64,000 nt of DNA from NCBI GenBank assembly GCA_039193195.1, contig JBCCWS010000011.1:62001-126000 (forward strand). Reading direction: 5' to 3'. A program made the position numbers and the translations under genes. Source of the stretch: Pseudomonadota bacterium. Lineage in GTDB: Bacteria > Pseudomonadota > Gammaproteobacteria > Steroidobacterales > JBCBZW01. The notes under the pieces were generated by a model. It was not told the DNA's origin and did not search any database. It saw only the letters and a program-made list of their open reading frames with translations. Positions 1 through 9,351 of this stretch are shown here, piece after piece. Each line of letters opens with the position of its first letter. The first letter of the stretch is position 1.

Positions 1-905
1 AGGTTCGGGCGCGAGCCGTAGTCAACGCGGCCGGTCCCTGGGTGGCGGATGTACTCGCCCTGTCGGCGCCGCGTGAGCATCCCCACGCCGTACGCTTGGT
101 CAAGGGCAGTCATATCGTGGTGCCCAAGCTGTTCGAGGGCGATCATTGCTACATCTTTCAGAACGGCGACGGTCGCGTCGTCTTCGCCATTCCCTACGAG
201 GACGAGTTCACCCTGGTGGGGACGACCGACCTGGCCTACGAGGGAGAGCGCAACACGGTTCAGATAGTGCCCGAGGAGGTGGACTACATCTGCCGGGCTG
301 CCAGCGAGTACTTTGCGGCGGCGGTGTACCCGCAAGACGTCGTCTGGAGCTTCTCAGGCGTGCGCCCTCTCTACGATGACAAGGCCGAGAGTGACTCACA
401 GGTCACTCGTGAGTACGTGTTCGACCTCCAAGGCGACGATGCAATGGCGCCCCTGCTATCCATTTTCGGCGGCAAGATCACGACCTATCGGCGGTTGGCG
501 GAACAGGCGATGGCCAAGCTGACCCCCTGGTTCCCCGATGCACGCGAGCCGTGGACCGCAAACTCAACGCTGCCCGGTGGCGACGGGCTGGGATCAAACG
601 TTACGCCGTTCTTCGATGCTCAGCGCGCAGAGCGACCATGGGTGCCACCGGAGCTGCTTTGGCGCTGGGTTCGTCAGTACGGCACGTGCCTGATGACAAT
701 GCTCGGTGACGCGAAACACCTCGACGACTTGGGCGTCCACTTCGGGCACGGTCTGTACGAGCGAGAGGTCACATACCTAATGGACACGGAGTTCGCGCGC
801 AGCGCGCAGGACGTGCTTTGGCGTCGCACGAAGTTGGGCCTGCGCCTGGACGCGCAGGCTGTGCAGCATCTGGAGCATTGGCTTCGCCTGCGGCAGGCGG
901 CCTAG
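1..905 (+). CDS. glpD: Glycerol-3-phosphate dehydrogenase, C-terminal part (5' truncated by window edge)
   Basis: The reading frame is open from base 3 of the window, so the gene begins upstream; about 300 C-terminal residues are visible. GlpD oxidises sn-glycerol 3-phosphate to dihydroxyacetone phosphate at the inner membrane, using FAD and passing electrons to quinone. The visible part starts in the conserved FAD-contact stretch VVNAAGPWVAD and continues through VGTTDLAYEG, the VRPLYDD block and FGGKITTYRRLAEQA, followed by the C-terminal helical cap domain. All are typical of the aerobic single-subunit enzyme. It lies 18 bp upstream of galT, on the same strand as galK and glpK, so glycerol and galactose breakdown are probably co-transcribed. 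An internal GTG at 42 could be mistaken for the start, but it falls inside the FAD domain. The family call is firm. Confidence 0.93.
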   Translation, partial: VRARAVVNAAGPWVADVLALSAPREHPHAVRLVKGSHIVVPKLFEGDHCYIFQNGDGRVVFAIPYEDEFTLVGTTDLAYEGERNTVQIVPEEVDYICRAASEYFAAAVYPQDVVWSFSGVRPLYDDKAESDSQVTREYVFDLQGDDAMAPLLSIFGGKITTYRRLAEQAMAKLTPWFPDAREPWTANSTLPGGDGLGSNVTPFFDAQRAERPWVPPELLWRWVRQYGTCLMTMLGDAKHLDDLGVHFGHGLYEREVTYLMDTEFARSAQDVLWRRTKLGLRLDAQAVQHLEHWLRLRQAA

Positions 906-923
906 CGCCCCGGGAACGCAAGC

Positions 924-2015
924 TTGAGCAACGCAGATACTCACAACACGCTTGGGCAGAGCATCCTTGGGGCGCCGGTGTACCGACGCACTCACCGCCG
1001 CGCAGACGGTCGCAAGGTGCACCTTTACGGCTACGCGCCCCACGAGGGAGAGCCTGCGTCGCAGGTGCCCGAGGATCTCGCTCGCGGCGCGGAGCTTCGC
1101 TTTCATCCCTTGCGCAATGAGTGGAACGTGTACGCAGCGCATCGCCAACACCGTACCTTCAAGCCCTCATCGGCGGACAATCCGCTGGCGCCCACCGCGC
1201 CAGGGGGCGCGGTCACGGAGATACCCTTCGAGCACTTTGAACTGGCCGTCTTCGAGAATCGGTTCACGAGCTTCCATCCCGAGGCGCCTGCTCCTGCGCA
1301 ACAACCCGCCGTAACAGCTGCACCAGCGCGCGGGCTGTGCGAGGTAGTGGTTTACGGCACCGCGCCAACGGGAAACATGCACTCGATCGGGCAGGCGAGG
1401 CGTCGCCTGCTGCTAGCGGCCTGGATCGATCGTTACGAGGCGCTGTTCGCCTCCGGCTGCGACTTTGTGCTGCCCTTTGAAAACCGCGGCGACGCCGTCG
1501 GGGTCACCTTGCCCCACCCGCATGGGCAGATCTACGGGTTTGCCCGGGTGCCACGCATAAGCCAGGTAGCCTCCCGTGCCTTCGCCGAGGGCTACGATCT
1601 CGTCGCGGCACACGCCGCGACGGCCGAAACCTATGGAATACGTTCGCTCGACGGGGTAAGCGCGTGGTGTCCGCCCTTCGCTAGATTTCCCTATGAGGTT
1701 TGGCTGCTGCCGCAGCGGCGCGTGCCGGGGCCTTGGGATTTCGGCGAAGCGGAATCGAACGCTTTTGCAGAACTGCTCGGTGACATCACCGCTCGCTACG
1801 ATGCCCTTTTCGGCGAGCCTACGCCCTACATGCTGGCGCTGCACGCGGCGCCCAGAGGGCAGGAAGCGCTTTACCATTTCACCGCCCAGTTCTACCCGAT
1901 CCTTCGCGCGCCGGGCAGGCTGAAGTACCTGGCTTCCGTGGAGCAGCATACGGGTGTGTTCACCGTGGACGTCATGCCCGAGCAGGCCGCCACGAGCTTG
2001 CGCCGAGTGCTATGA
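924..2015 (+). CDS. galT: Galactose-1-phosphate uridylyltransferase (type I)
   Basis: Transfers UMP from UDP-glucose to galactose 1-phosphate, the second step of the Leloir pathway, in the cytoplasm. 363 residues, close to the usual 340-360. The active-site HPHGQ motif (H198, H200) is present, preceded by a typical ENRGDAVGVT block, and RNEWNVYA near residue 67 and AVFENRFTSF are family signatures. The pair of cysteines that binds structural zinc in the E. coli enzyme (CxxC) is replaced by NPLAP near residue 87, so this copy belongs to a zinc-site-less variant. The start is a TTG at 924, 18 bp after glpD; no better start is seen. Its stop overlaps the ATG of galK by 4 bp (ATGA), indicating translational coupling. 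Confidence 0.93.
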   Translation: MSNADTHNTLGQSILGAPVYRRTHRRADGRKVHLYGYAPHEGEPASQVPEDLARGAELRFHPLRNEWNVYAAHRQHRTFKPSSADNPLAPTAPGGAVTEIPFEHFELAVFENRFTSFHPEAPAPAQQPAVTAAPARGLCEVVVYGTAPTGNMHSIGQARRRLLLAAWIDRYEALFASGCDFVLPFENRGDAVGVTLPHPHGQIYGFARVPRISQVASRAFAEGYDLVAAHAATAETYGIRSLDGVSAWCPPFARFPYEVWLLPQRRVPGPWDFGEAESNAFAELLGDITARYDALFGEPTPYMLALHAAPRGQEALYHFTAQFYPILRAPGRLKYLASVEQHTGVFTVDVMPEQAATSLRRVL

Positions 2016-3100
2016 GCAAGTGTGATTCGCAACGGACCTTCACTGAGCTCTACAGCGTACGGCCTGCGGTGATCGCTGAGGCGCCTGGGCGAGTCAACCT
2101 AATCGGGGAGCACACGGACTACAACGGTGGCATGGTCCTGCCTGCTGCCTTGCCCCTTGGCCTGCAGGTGGCGTTGGCGCCGCGTGCCGGCGACGATGCC
2201 CTGTACATCGCCAGCGAGCAGCATGCGGGTGTCACCGTGCGTGCTGCAGATGACTCACCGACAGGTCACTGGTCCGATCATATCGTCGGCGCTTTGCGTG
2301 CCGCTCGAGAGGTCGGCTTTGTGAGCGAAGGCCTCCAGGTGCGTGTGACTTCGCGCCTGCCGCAAGGGAGCGGGCTATCTTCTTCCGCCGCCTTGATAGT
2401 GGCGACGTTACGCGCTGCGCGCGAGCTAACTGGCGCCGAGGGATCGGCGATGAACGACCTAGCGCTTGCCCAGCTGGCGCGCCAGGTGGAGAACGACTAC
2501 CTAGGCATCCCCTGCGGCATCATGGACCAGATGGCTGTGGCGCTCGGCGAGGTGGGCATGGCGATGCTCCTGAACACAGATACGCTCGACTACGAGCTGC
2601 TGCCCTTGCCGCAGAACGTGTCTGTTTGCGTCGTACACAGCGGCATCACCCGGCGCCTCGGCGACGGCCGCTACGGGGCGCGCAAGCGCGAGTGTGACCG
2701 CGCGCGGTATGCCTTCGGCGCGAAGAGCCTCTGCGCCCTCGACCCCCGGGAGGTTGAATCGCGGCACGGGATCGACGAGCTCAGCCGGCGGCGAGCCCGC
2801 CATTGCGCTACGGAGCACCGCCGCGTGATTGCAGCGGGGCACGCGCTGCGTCGCGCAGATATGGACGCCCTAGGCGAGCTCATGCGCTACTCTCACCTCT
2901 CCATGCGCGATGACTTCGAGATGTCGCTGCCCATGATCGATGCCTTGGTGGAAGACGCGCAAGCGCTCGGCGCAATCGGTGCGCGTCTAACGGGCGGCGG
3001 CTTCGGCGGTTGCATCGTCGCCCTGCTGGCGCGAGGGCAACGAGATCGTTGGTACGCGCAACTACTTGAGAAGCATCCGCAGGCCTTCGCGGTGATCTAG
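2012..3100 (+). CDS. galK: Galactokinase
   Basis: Phosphorylates alpha-D-galactose to galactose 1-phosphate with ATP, the first Leloir step, in the cytoplasm. This is a GHMP kinase of 362 residues. The galactokinase signature GRVNLIGEHTDYNGG is at about residues 29-43, the GHMP ATP loop LPQGSGLSSSAA at about 118-129, the catalytic Asp region CGIMDQMAVALG at about 169-180, and the C-terminal GHMP motif LTGGGFGGCIVALL near 327-340. The ATG overlaps the galT stop. galT precedes galK, so the UDP-glucose 4-epimerase (galE) and galactose mutarotase are either upstream of the window or elsewhere. glpK follows after 34 bp. Confidence 0.96.
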   Translation: MSKCDSQRTFTELYSVRPAVIAEAPGRVNLIGEHTDYNGGMVLPAALPLGLQVALAPRAGDDALYIASEQHAGVTVRAADDSPTGHWSDHIVGALRAAREVGFVSEGLQVRVTSRLPQGSGLSSSAALIVATLRAARELTGAEGSAMNDLALAQLARQVENDYLGIPCGIMDQMAVALGEVGMAMLLNTDTLDYELLPLPQNVSVCVVHSGITRRLGDGRYGARKRECDRARYAFGAKSLCALDPREVESRHGIDELSRRRARHCATEHRRVIAAGHALRRADMDALGELMRYSHLSMRDDFEMSLPMIDALVEDAQALGAIGARLTGGGFGGCIVALLARGQRDRWYAQLLEKHPQAFAVI

Positions 3101-3134
3101 GCAAGCGGCGCGAAATAGCGAGGAGTGCATCCCA

Positions 3135-4637
3135 ATGAGCGAGCTGATCGTTGCGATCGACCAGGGCACCACCAGTTCGCGGGCCACCGTGTACGGCCTC
3201 GATGGCCAGGTGATCGCGCTCGCGCAGCAGGAGTTTCCCCAGCACTACCCTGCGTCCGGTTGGGTGGAACACGATCCCCAGGAGCTGTGGGATAGCGTTG
3301 TCACAACCCTGCGCGAGGCCGTACGCAGGGCCCTAGAGAAGCACCCACAAGCACAGGTGGTCGCCGCGGGCATCACCAACCAGCGCGAGACCGTTGTGCT
3401 GTGGGATCGTCGTAGTGGAGAGCCGCTGCACCGCGCGATCGTGTGGCAGGACCGGCGCACGGCGCAGCGTTGCGAGGCGCTGCAGGCGCAGGGCTTGACC
3501 CCCCTGGTCACCCAGCGCACCGGTCTGCAGCTCGACCCGTACTTCTCTGCCACCAAGATCGCGTGGATCCTCGACCAGGTGCCCGGCGCCCGCGAGCGCG
3601 CGGCGCGCGGCGAACTCGCCGCTGGCACCATCGATTGCTACCTCATTTGGCGCTTGACGGGCGGCCGGTCTCACTGCACCGACGTGACCAACGCGTCACG
3701 GACGAGTCTCTACGACATCGATGAGGCACGTTGGGACGACGAGCTGGCCCAGGCCTTCGGTGTCCCCGTTTCGGTGCTACCTGAAGTGCGCGAGAGCGTG
3801 GCAGAGTTCGGTCGGATCGACCCTCAGGTACTGGCCGGCGATATTCCGATCCTAGGGGTTGCCGGCGATCAGCAGGCGGCATCAATCGGTCAGGGTTGCG
3901 TGGCGCCAGGGCCCGTGAAGAGCACCTACGGTACTGGCTGCTTCATGTTGGCGAACACCGGTGAGACCCGCCTGCGAGCGGACAACGGACTCCTCGCCAC
4001 CATTGCCTACGCCGTGCAGGGACGCACCACGTACGCGCTTGAGGGGTCGATCTTCAGCGCGGGCTCGGTCGTGCAGTGGCTGCGCGACGCGCTGGGTATT
4101 ATCAGCGATGCGTCGCAGACGGAGGCTCTCGCCGCTTCCTTGGATACCAACGATGGAGTCATCCTGGTGCCGGCCTTTAGCGGTTTGGGCGCGCCCTACT
4201 GGGACCCCCATGCACGGGCCGCAGTGCTCGGTTTGAGTCGTGGTGCCGGGCGTGCCCACTTCGCTCGCGCGGCTCTGGAGTCCATCGCTTATCAGACCGA
4301 TGATCTGTTGCAGGCCTTTCGTGGTGCCGGCGTGGAGCCGTCAGCTCTGAATGTGGATGGCGGCTTGACCGCTAACGGATGGTGCATGCAGTTCACTGCC
4401 GATGTGACAGACGTTCAGGTGCGTCGCCCGATCAACACGGAGACGACTTCCCTCGGCGCCGCATGCCTGGCGATGCTCGGTCACGGCGCTCTGGAGGACA
4501 TTACGCAGGTGAGTCGCTTGTGGCAGCTGGACTGCGTGTTCGACCCGTCTTTCGATGCCTCGAGGCGTGGCCAGCTACTCGACGCATGGCGTGGCGCCGT
4601 TGCGCGCACGCGGTCTTCCACGGACACCTCTGGATAA
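3135..4637 (+). CDS. glpK: Glycerol kinase
   Basis: Phosphorylates glycerol to sn-glycerol 3-phosphate, the substrate of the neighbouring GlpD, in the cytoplasm. 500 residues, the standard length for this FGGY-family kinase. Seen are the N-terminal phosphate loop IDQGTTSSRA (about 7-16), the glycerol-contact stretch NQRETVVLWDRRSGEP and IVWQDRRT, the adenosine block STYGTGCFMLANTG, and the FGGY C-terminal signature around DGGLTANGWCMQF. A GAGG-like ribosome site lies just before ATG 3135. Having glpK, glpD and the galactose genes in one run points to a substrate that releases both glycerol and galactose. No glycerol facilitator gene is present in the window. Confidence 0.96.
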   Translation: MSELIVAIDQGTTSSRATVYGLDGQVIALAQQEFPQHYPASGWVEHDPQELWDSVVTTLREAVRRALEKHPQAQVVAAGITNQRETVVLWDRRSGEPLHRAIVWQDRRTAQRCEALQAQGLTPLVTQRTGLQLDPYFSATKIAWILDQVPGARERAARGELAAGTIDCYLIWRLTGGRSHCTDVTNASRTSLYDIDEARWDDELAQAFGVPVSVLPEVRESVAEFGRIDPQVLAGDIPILGVAGDQQAASIGQGCVAPGPVKSTYGTGCFMLANTGETRLRADNGLLATIAYAVQGRTTYALEGSIFSAGSVVQWLRDALGIISDASQTEALAASLDTNDGVILVPAFSGLGAPYWDPHARAAVLGLSRGAGRAHFARAALESIAYQTDDLLQAFRGAGVEPSALNVDGGLTANGWCMQFTADVTDVQVRRPINTETTSLGAACLAMLGHGALEDITQVSRLWQLDCVFDPSFDASRRGQLLDAWRGAVARTRSSTDTSG

Positions 4638-4841
4638 GTCTTCACCACGCGAGCGCGCGGCGAGCGACTCACCTGGTGCAAAGCCCCTAGCCCAAATAAC
4701 ACATGACCGAACCATCGGGCCCATGGCCAGGGTTATTCAATCGATGACATTTTCTTGACCCTTGATCCCGTGCACAGCGTTGGGGCGTCTGCGCCTAGGC
4801 GTATGGCGAGCGCGTGCGCGCAGGCTCTGAGGAGGGAATAG

Positions 4842-7652
4842 ATGAGCAAGCTCAAGGCATGGCTGACCGGCGGTGCAAGTGCGGCCGTGGCCCTGTGGGG
4901 TGGTGGCGCTGCAGCACAGGTGGAGGAAGTGGTGGTCACGGGCATCCGTGGGTCACTCGAACGTGCCGTGGACGTGAAGGAGAACGCGGGCAGCATCGTC
5001 GATGCGATCTCCGCCGAAGACATCGCGGATTTCCCTGATACCAACGTAGCGGAATCGTTAGCGCGCATCACCGGCGTGGCGATTACTCGAACCCGTGGCG
5101 GGGAGGGGCAGTTCGTCACTGTGCGTGGCTTGGGCGAGGAGTTCAACGCGGTCACCTACAATGGGCGATTGCTAGCCACGGAGAATAACGGTCGTGAGTT
5201 CTCCTTTGACGTGATCGCCTCGGAGCTGATCTCCGGCGCGGAAGTCTACAAGAGCTCCGAGGCCCGTCTCGGTGACGGCAGCCTCGGTGGGCGGGTCAAC
5301 ATCCGCTCCGCCAAGCCCCTCTCACGTCCAGGCTTCCATGCCACGGGGTCGTTCAGTGGCCAGTACGAGGGACTTGACGAATCCACGGGCCTGCGTGCCA
5401 CGGGCGTTGTGTCCAACACCTGGGCGGATGACACCTTCGGCATGATCGCCTCGATCTCCTACCAGCAGCGCGACGCACGCACGGATATCGCGGAGAGCAC
5501 CTTTCTGATCCCAGACGTGTTGGTCGACGCGAACGGTTTGGTCAACGGCGGCCTCGACGCCGACGGCGACGGCTTCAGCGACGATACGGGCGCCGTGATC
5601 ACCAACCGGGACGCTCGCTTCAACGGCTTTGCGCCCTCAGTTGCATTCACTGATCGCCGTCGCATCGGCGGTACCGTCGCCTTCCAATGGACCCCGTCCG
5701 ATCAAACAGAAGTCGTGGTCGACGCCCTTTACACCAACTTCGAGAGCCCCGGCCAACTGTTCGGTTACTCCTACTTCCCGAGCGCCTTCGACGGCTCCTT
5801 CACCGGCACCAATGCCGCGGTAAATGAGTTCAATCAGGTGGTGGCCCACGAAATTCAGGCCTTCGCCCTCGATCTCGTCTCCCGTCAGACGGAGGGCGAA
5901 GCCGAGACGATCGCCTTCGGCGCCAACATCGAGCACTACTTCAACGATCGTTGGAGCATCAACCTCGATGCGGCTTACTCCAATGCAGAAGGTAACCGCG
6001 ATAACTTCGGCTCGGCCAGTGGCTCGGGCACCTTCTTCGTACTCGGCTACCCGAACAACGCCCAGTTCACCTTCGACGCCAACGGCCGGCTGACGCCAGA
6101 CGCTACCTTCACGGCGCTAAACTTGCCCACCGACACGGGCAACACGTCGATCGAGAACCTCACTGCCGACGACATCCGCCTGCACTTCGCCCGTCGCGAC
6201 ACGATCGAGGTGGAGGACGAGATCATCTCCCTGCGGGCCGACTCCAAGCTCGAGTTTGGCGACGCGGACGTGCTGCGCTTCGGCGTTGACTTCGTCGGTC
6301 GCGAGAAGTCCAACACGGCCTTCAACAACCTGGCCAACCAGTGTCGTCTATGCGGCTACGCTACCCCCGTTGCGCAAAACTCCCCGCAGCTCGTACCGAG
6401 CCTGCTGCAGACCTTTGACGATAGCTTCCTCAGCACGGCCGATGGCAACTTCCCGCGCGTCTTCCCGTTCTTTACCACCGGTGACCTGGAGCAGGCCTAC
6501 GCAGACTCGGGGAACGCCGACGCGCTGATCGCCACCTTCGATCCCTCGGCCTCCAGCGTGGTCGAGGAGAACGTGTGGGGCACCTACTTCCAATTCGACC
6601 TCGACGGCGAGCTTGGACGCATTCCGTTCATGGCCAACTTCGGCACGCGCTTCGCATACACCTCACTCACCTCGACTGGCTCCGCCGGCAGCCTCGGCTC
6701 CATCGTGAGCTCCACCTTGGTGCGCGACCCGAACGGCATGACCACCTCGAACCAGGAGTTCGGGTTTGCCGCCGGCGGTGATGTGGAGATCGACAACGAC
6801 TACTTTGACGTTTTGCCGTCCTTCAACATCAACTTCGATCTGACCGACAATTACAAGCTGCGGCTGGCAGCGTCACGCTCCCTCTCGCGACCCACGCTCA
6901 CGGACCTCTCGACCTTCTTTTCCGTGACCAGCTTCAACCCCGGCGGCGAGCAGGTGCAGTCCGCCAACCCCGAGCTCGAGGCGATCAGAGCCAATAACTT
7001 CGACCTGTCCATCGAGCGCTACGGCGACGGCGGCACCTACTTCGCGGTGGCCGCCTTCTATAAGGACATCTCAGACTTCGTCACCAATCGGGTGGTGGAG
7101 CAGACCATCACCGTGCCGCAGGTAATCCGCGAGAACGACGGCTCGATTACCGATAACGGCATTCAGGACATCAACTTTCTCGTGTTCGCGCCGCAGAACG
7201 GCGACTCCGCTGAGGTGTACGGCCTTGAGCTGGCAGCCCAGTACCTGTCGAATGCGGGCTTCGGTGTCTCTGGCAACGTGACCTTTGCCGATAGTACGGC
7301 AACGACAGATGGTGTTAGCTCACAGCTCGAGAACATCTCGGACGTCTCGGCCAACGGCGCCGTGTTCTACGAGAACTACGGCTTCCAGGCACGCCTGTCT
7401 GTGAACTATCGCAGCGACTACCTGATCGGGCAGACGGTGGAGGGCGGCCTCAATGAGTTCGCTGATGACTTCACCCAGTTCGATCTTTCCATGTCCTACC
7501 AGTTAAACGACACGCTCACCGTTTTCCTCGAAGGCATCAACATCTTCAATGAGGAGGTGATCCGCATTTCCGAGTTCGCTAACTCCGGTTTCCTCGAGTC
7601 CTTCGAGGAGAACGGCGCCCGCTGGGTGCTTGGCGTACGCGGCGGATTCTGA
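4842..7652 (+). CDS. TonB-dependent receptor, carbohydrate-type (Caulobacter/Xanthomonas class)
   Basis: Outer-membrane 22-strand beta-barrel with N-terminal plug, 936 residues, driven by TonB/ExbB/ExbD. A signal peptide (about 1-25, ending GGAAAQ) is followed by the TonB box region VEEVVVTGIRGSL, then the plug (IADFPDTNVAESLARITGV, VTVRGLGEEFNAVTYNG, RLGDGSLGGRVNIRSAKP) and a long barrel ending in the aromatic residue of GVRGGF. The sequence style matches receptors that import sugars or glycans rather than siderophore receptors. It follows the gal/glp kinases after about 200 bp and precedes an SSS symporter, so its ligand is probably a galactose- and glycerol-containing saccharide (inference). 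A strong terminator follows the stop codon. GAGGGAATAG before ATG 4842 supports the start. Confidence 0.92.
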   Translation: MSKLKAWLTGGASAAVALWGGGAAAQVEEVVVTGIRGSLERAVDVKENAGSIVDAISAEDIADFPDTNVAESLARITGVAITRTRGGEGQFVTVRGLGEEFNAVTYNGRLLATENNGREFSFDVIASELISGAEVYKSSEARLGDGSLGGRVNIRSAKPLSRPGFHATGSFSGQYEGLDESTGLRATGVVSNTWADDTFGMIASISYQQRDARTDIAESTFLIPDVLVDANGLVNGGLDADGDGFSDDTGAVITNRDARFNGFAPSVAFTDRRRIGGTVAFQWTPSDQTEVVVDALYTNFESPGQLFGYSYFPSAFDGSFTGTNAAVNEFNQVVAHEIQAFALDLVSRQTEGEAETIAFGANIEHYFNDRWSINLDAAYSNAEGNRDNFGSASGSGTFFVLGYPNNAQFTFDANGRLTPDATFTALNLPTDTGNTSIENLTADDIRLHFARRDTIEVEDEIISLRADSKLEFGDADVLRFGVDFVGREKSNTAFNNLANQCRLCGYATPVAQNSPQLVPSLLQTFDDSFLSTADGNFPRVFPFFTTGDLEQAYADSGNADALIATFDPSASSVVEENVWGTYFQFDLDGELGRIPFMANFGTRFAYTSLTSTGSAGSLGSIVSSTLVRDPNGMTTSNQEFGFAAGGDVEIDNDYFDVLPSFNINFDLTDNYKLRLAASRSLSRPTLTDLSTFFSVTSFNPGGEQVQSANPELEAIRANNFDLSIERYGDGGTYFAVAAFYKDISDFVTNRVVEQTITVPQVIRENDGSITDNGIQDINFLVFAPQNGDSAEVYGLELAAQYLSNAGFGVSGNVTFADSTATTDGVSSQLENISDVSANGAVFYENYGFQARLSVNYRSDYLIGQTVEGGLNEFADDFTQFDLSMSYQLNDTLTVFLEGINIFNEEVIRISEFANSGFLESFEENGARWVLGVRGGF

Positions 7653-7687
7653 TTAGCTCCCTGTCCCCGTTTGTCTTCGTCCTTGTG

Positions 7688-7721
7688 GGCGGGATCGGTT
7701 ATCCGATTCCGCCTTTTTTTT
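7688..7721 (+). terminator. Rho-independent terminator after the TonB-dependent receptor
   Basis: An 11-bp stem (7688-7698 with 7703-7713, one G:U pair), a TTAT loop and a run of eight T at 7714-7721. It starts 36 bp after the receptor stop codon and ends 16 bp before the symporter ATG, so it can separate high-level receptor expression from the symporter or set their ratio by read-through. Confidence 0.85.
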
Positions 7722-7737
7722 GGGGGGTAGCTGAGCG

Positions 7738-9351
7738 ATGAACCTGATTTCTGCCATCACCTTCCTGGCGTTCACGGCGCTGGTCGCTTTCGCCTCCTGG
7801 TGGCTGACGCGCGATGAGAAGCTCGACACCACTGAGGGCTATTTCCTCGGCGGTCGGCACCTCGGCTGGTTCCTCGTTGGCGGGTCCCTGTTCCTCTCCA
7901 ACATCTCGGCCATCGCCATCATCGGCGAGACCGAGAGTGCCTACCTGATCAACATGTCAATCATGATGTTCGGCTTTGCCTCCATCTTCGCGATGGTGCT
8001 GGTGGCCGAATTCATGCTGCCTATCTACCTGCGCTTCGGGGTGACCACGACGCCGGAATTCCTAGGCCTTCGCTTCGGCCCAGACCTACGCCGTTGGGTC
8101 GCCACGCTGTTGATCATCTCCTACGTGATCAACCTCATGCCACCGGTGCTGTACACGGGGGCGGTCGTCTTCAACGGCATGTTTAACGTCGATGGTTTGC
8201 TCGGGATCTCGGAGTGGGCGGCGATCTGGGTGCTCGTGTGGGCCATCGGCCTGGTCGGCAGCGCCTACGCCATCTTCGGCGGCCTCAAGGCCGTCGCCGC
8301 GTCCGATGCGCTCAACGGGGTAGGACTGGTGCTCGGGGGGCTGCTGGTGCCGTACTTCGGCCTCACTTTCATCGGCGATGGCAGTCTCGCGGCAGGCTGG
8401 GAGCGCATCGTGACTGAGCGGCCGGATCACTTGAACTCGCTCGGTAAGGCAGCCGACCCTGTGCCCTGGCCGACGCTGTTTACGGGGATGATCCTGGTCA
8501 ATCTCAACTACTGGGGGGCTGAGCAGTACATCCTCCAGCGCTCCCTTGGGTCGCGCAGTCTGGCGGCTGGGCAGAAGGGCATGATGTTCGGTGCTCTGCT
8601 GAAGTTCATCGCCCCGGCCATCACCGTGTTTCCGGGAGTGATCGCCGTGGTGGCCTTGCCGGCGATCAGCAACTCCGCGGAGGCCTACCCGCAGCTCGTG
8701 GCCCAGGTGATGCCGCCTTACCTCATTGGATTCATCGCAGCGATCATGTTCGGTGCGTCCCTGACCACCTTCAACTCCGGCTTGAATAGCACGAGTACCA
8801 TCGCCGTGCTAAACGTGTATAAACCGTATGCCGAGAACCGAGGCAAGGAAGTTTCCGAGCAGCGGCTGATTCGCCTCGGTAAGGGCGCTCAGGTGGTGCT
8901 GGCAATCATCGCGATGACCATTGCACCGTTCATCGCGTTGGCGAGCGACGGTTTCTACGAGTACTTCCAGCGCGTAGCCGGCTTCTTCAGCATTCCCATC
9001 TTCACGATTGTCTTCGTAGGTTTGGTCACCAAGCGTGTGCCGGCGCTAGGTGCGAAGGTAGCGCTCGTCTTCTATCTGCTGTGCTACGGATACACTCAGC
9101 TGGTCGACGACTTCGGCCTCCACTTCCTGCACGTCGCCGCCATCCTGTTCCTGCTATCGAGCGGCATCATGTTGCTGTTTGGACGCTATGCGCCGATGGC
9201 CCGGGCCTTCGAACGTCCTCAAACGGCAGCCGTGGACCTAACGCCATGGCGCCGACGATGGCCGGCTTACGCGCTTAGCATCATCGCCATGTTGGCGGTG
9301 ATCTTCTGGCTGTCGCCCTTCGGTGTGGCTGAGTGGGGGGCAGCGAAGTGA
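7738..9351 (+). CDS. Sodium:solute symporter (SSS / SLC5 family), probable sugar transporter
   Basis: Inner-membrane Na+-coupled transporter of 537 residues with about 14 predicted hydrophobic segments, the normal SGLT-like number. Family marks are EGYFLGGRHLGWFLVGGSLF followed directly by LSNISAIAIIGE in the first two helices, VYKPYAENRGKEVSE in the cytoplasmic loop after a NSTSTIA helix, and sugar-transporter-like VNLNYWGAEQYILQRS. The similarity to the vSGLT (galactose) branch and the position between a sugar-type receptor and gal/glp genes suggest uptake of galactose or a galactoside, which is inference. The ATG has an all-G ribosome site (GGGGGG) that begins right after the terminator's T run. 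The stop overlaps the next gene's GTG by 4 bp. Confidence 0.92.
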   Translation: MNLISAITFLAFTALVAFASWWLTRDEKLDTTEGYFLGGRHLGWFLVGGSLFLSNISAIAIIGETESAYLINMSIMMFGFASIFAMVLVAEFMLPIYLRFGVTTTPEFLGLRFGPDLRRWVATLLIISYVINLMPPVLYTGAVVFNGMFNVDGLLGISEWAAIWVLVWAIGLVGSAYAIFGGLKAVAASDALNGVGLVLGGLLVPYFGLTFIGDGSLAAGWERIVTERPDHLNSLGKAADPVPWPTLFTGMILVNLNYWGAEQYILQRSLGSRSLAAGQKGMMFGALLKFIAPAITVFPGVIAVVALPAISNSAEAYPQLVAQVMPPYLIGFIAAIMFGASLTTFNSGLNSTSTIAVLNVYKPYAENRGKEVSEQRLIRLGKGAQVVLAIIAMTIAPFIALASDGFYEYFQRVAGFFSIPIFTIVFVGLVTKRVPALGAKVALVFYLLCYGYTQLVDDFGLHFLHVAAILFLLSSGIMLLFGRYAPMARAFERPQTAAVDLTPWRRRWPAYALSIIAMLAVIFWLSPFGVAEWGAAK

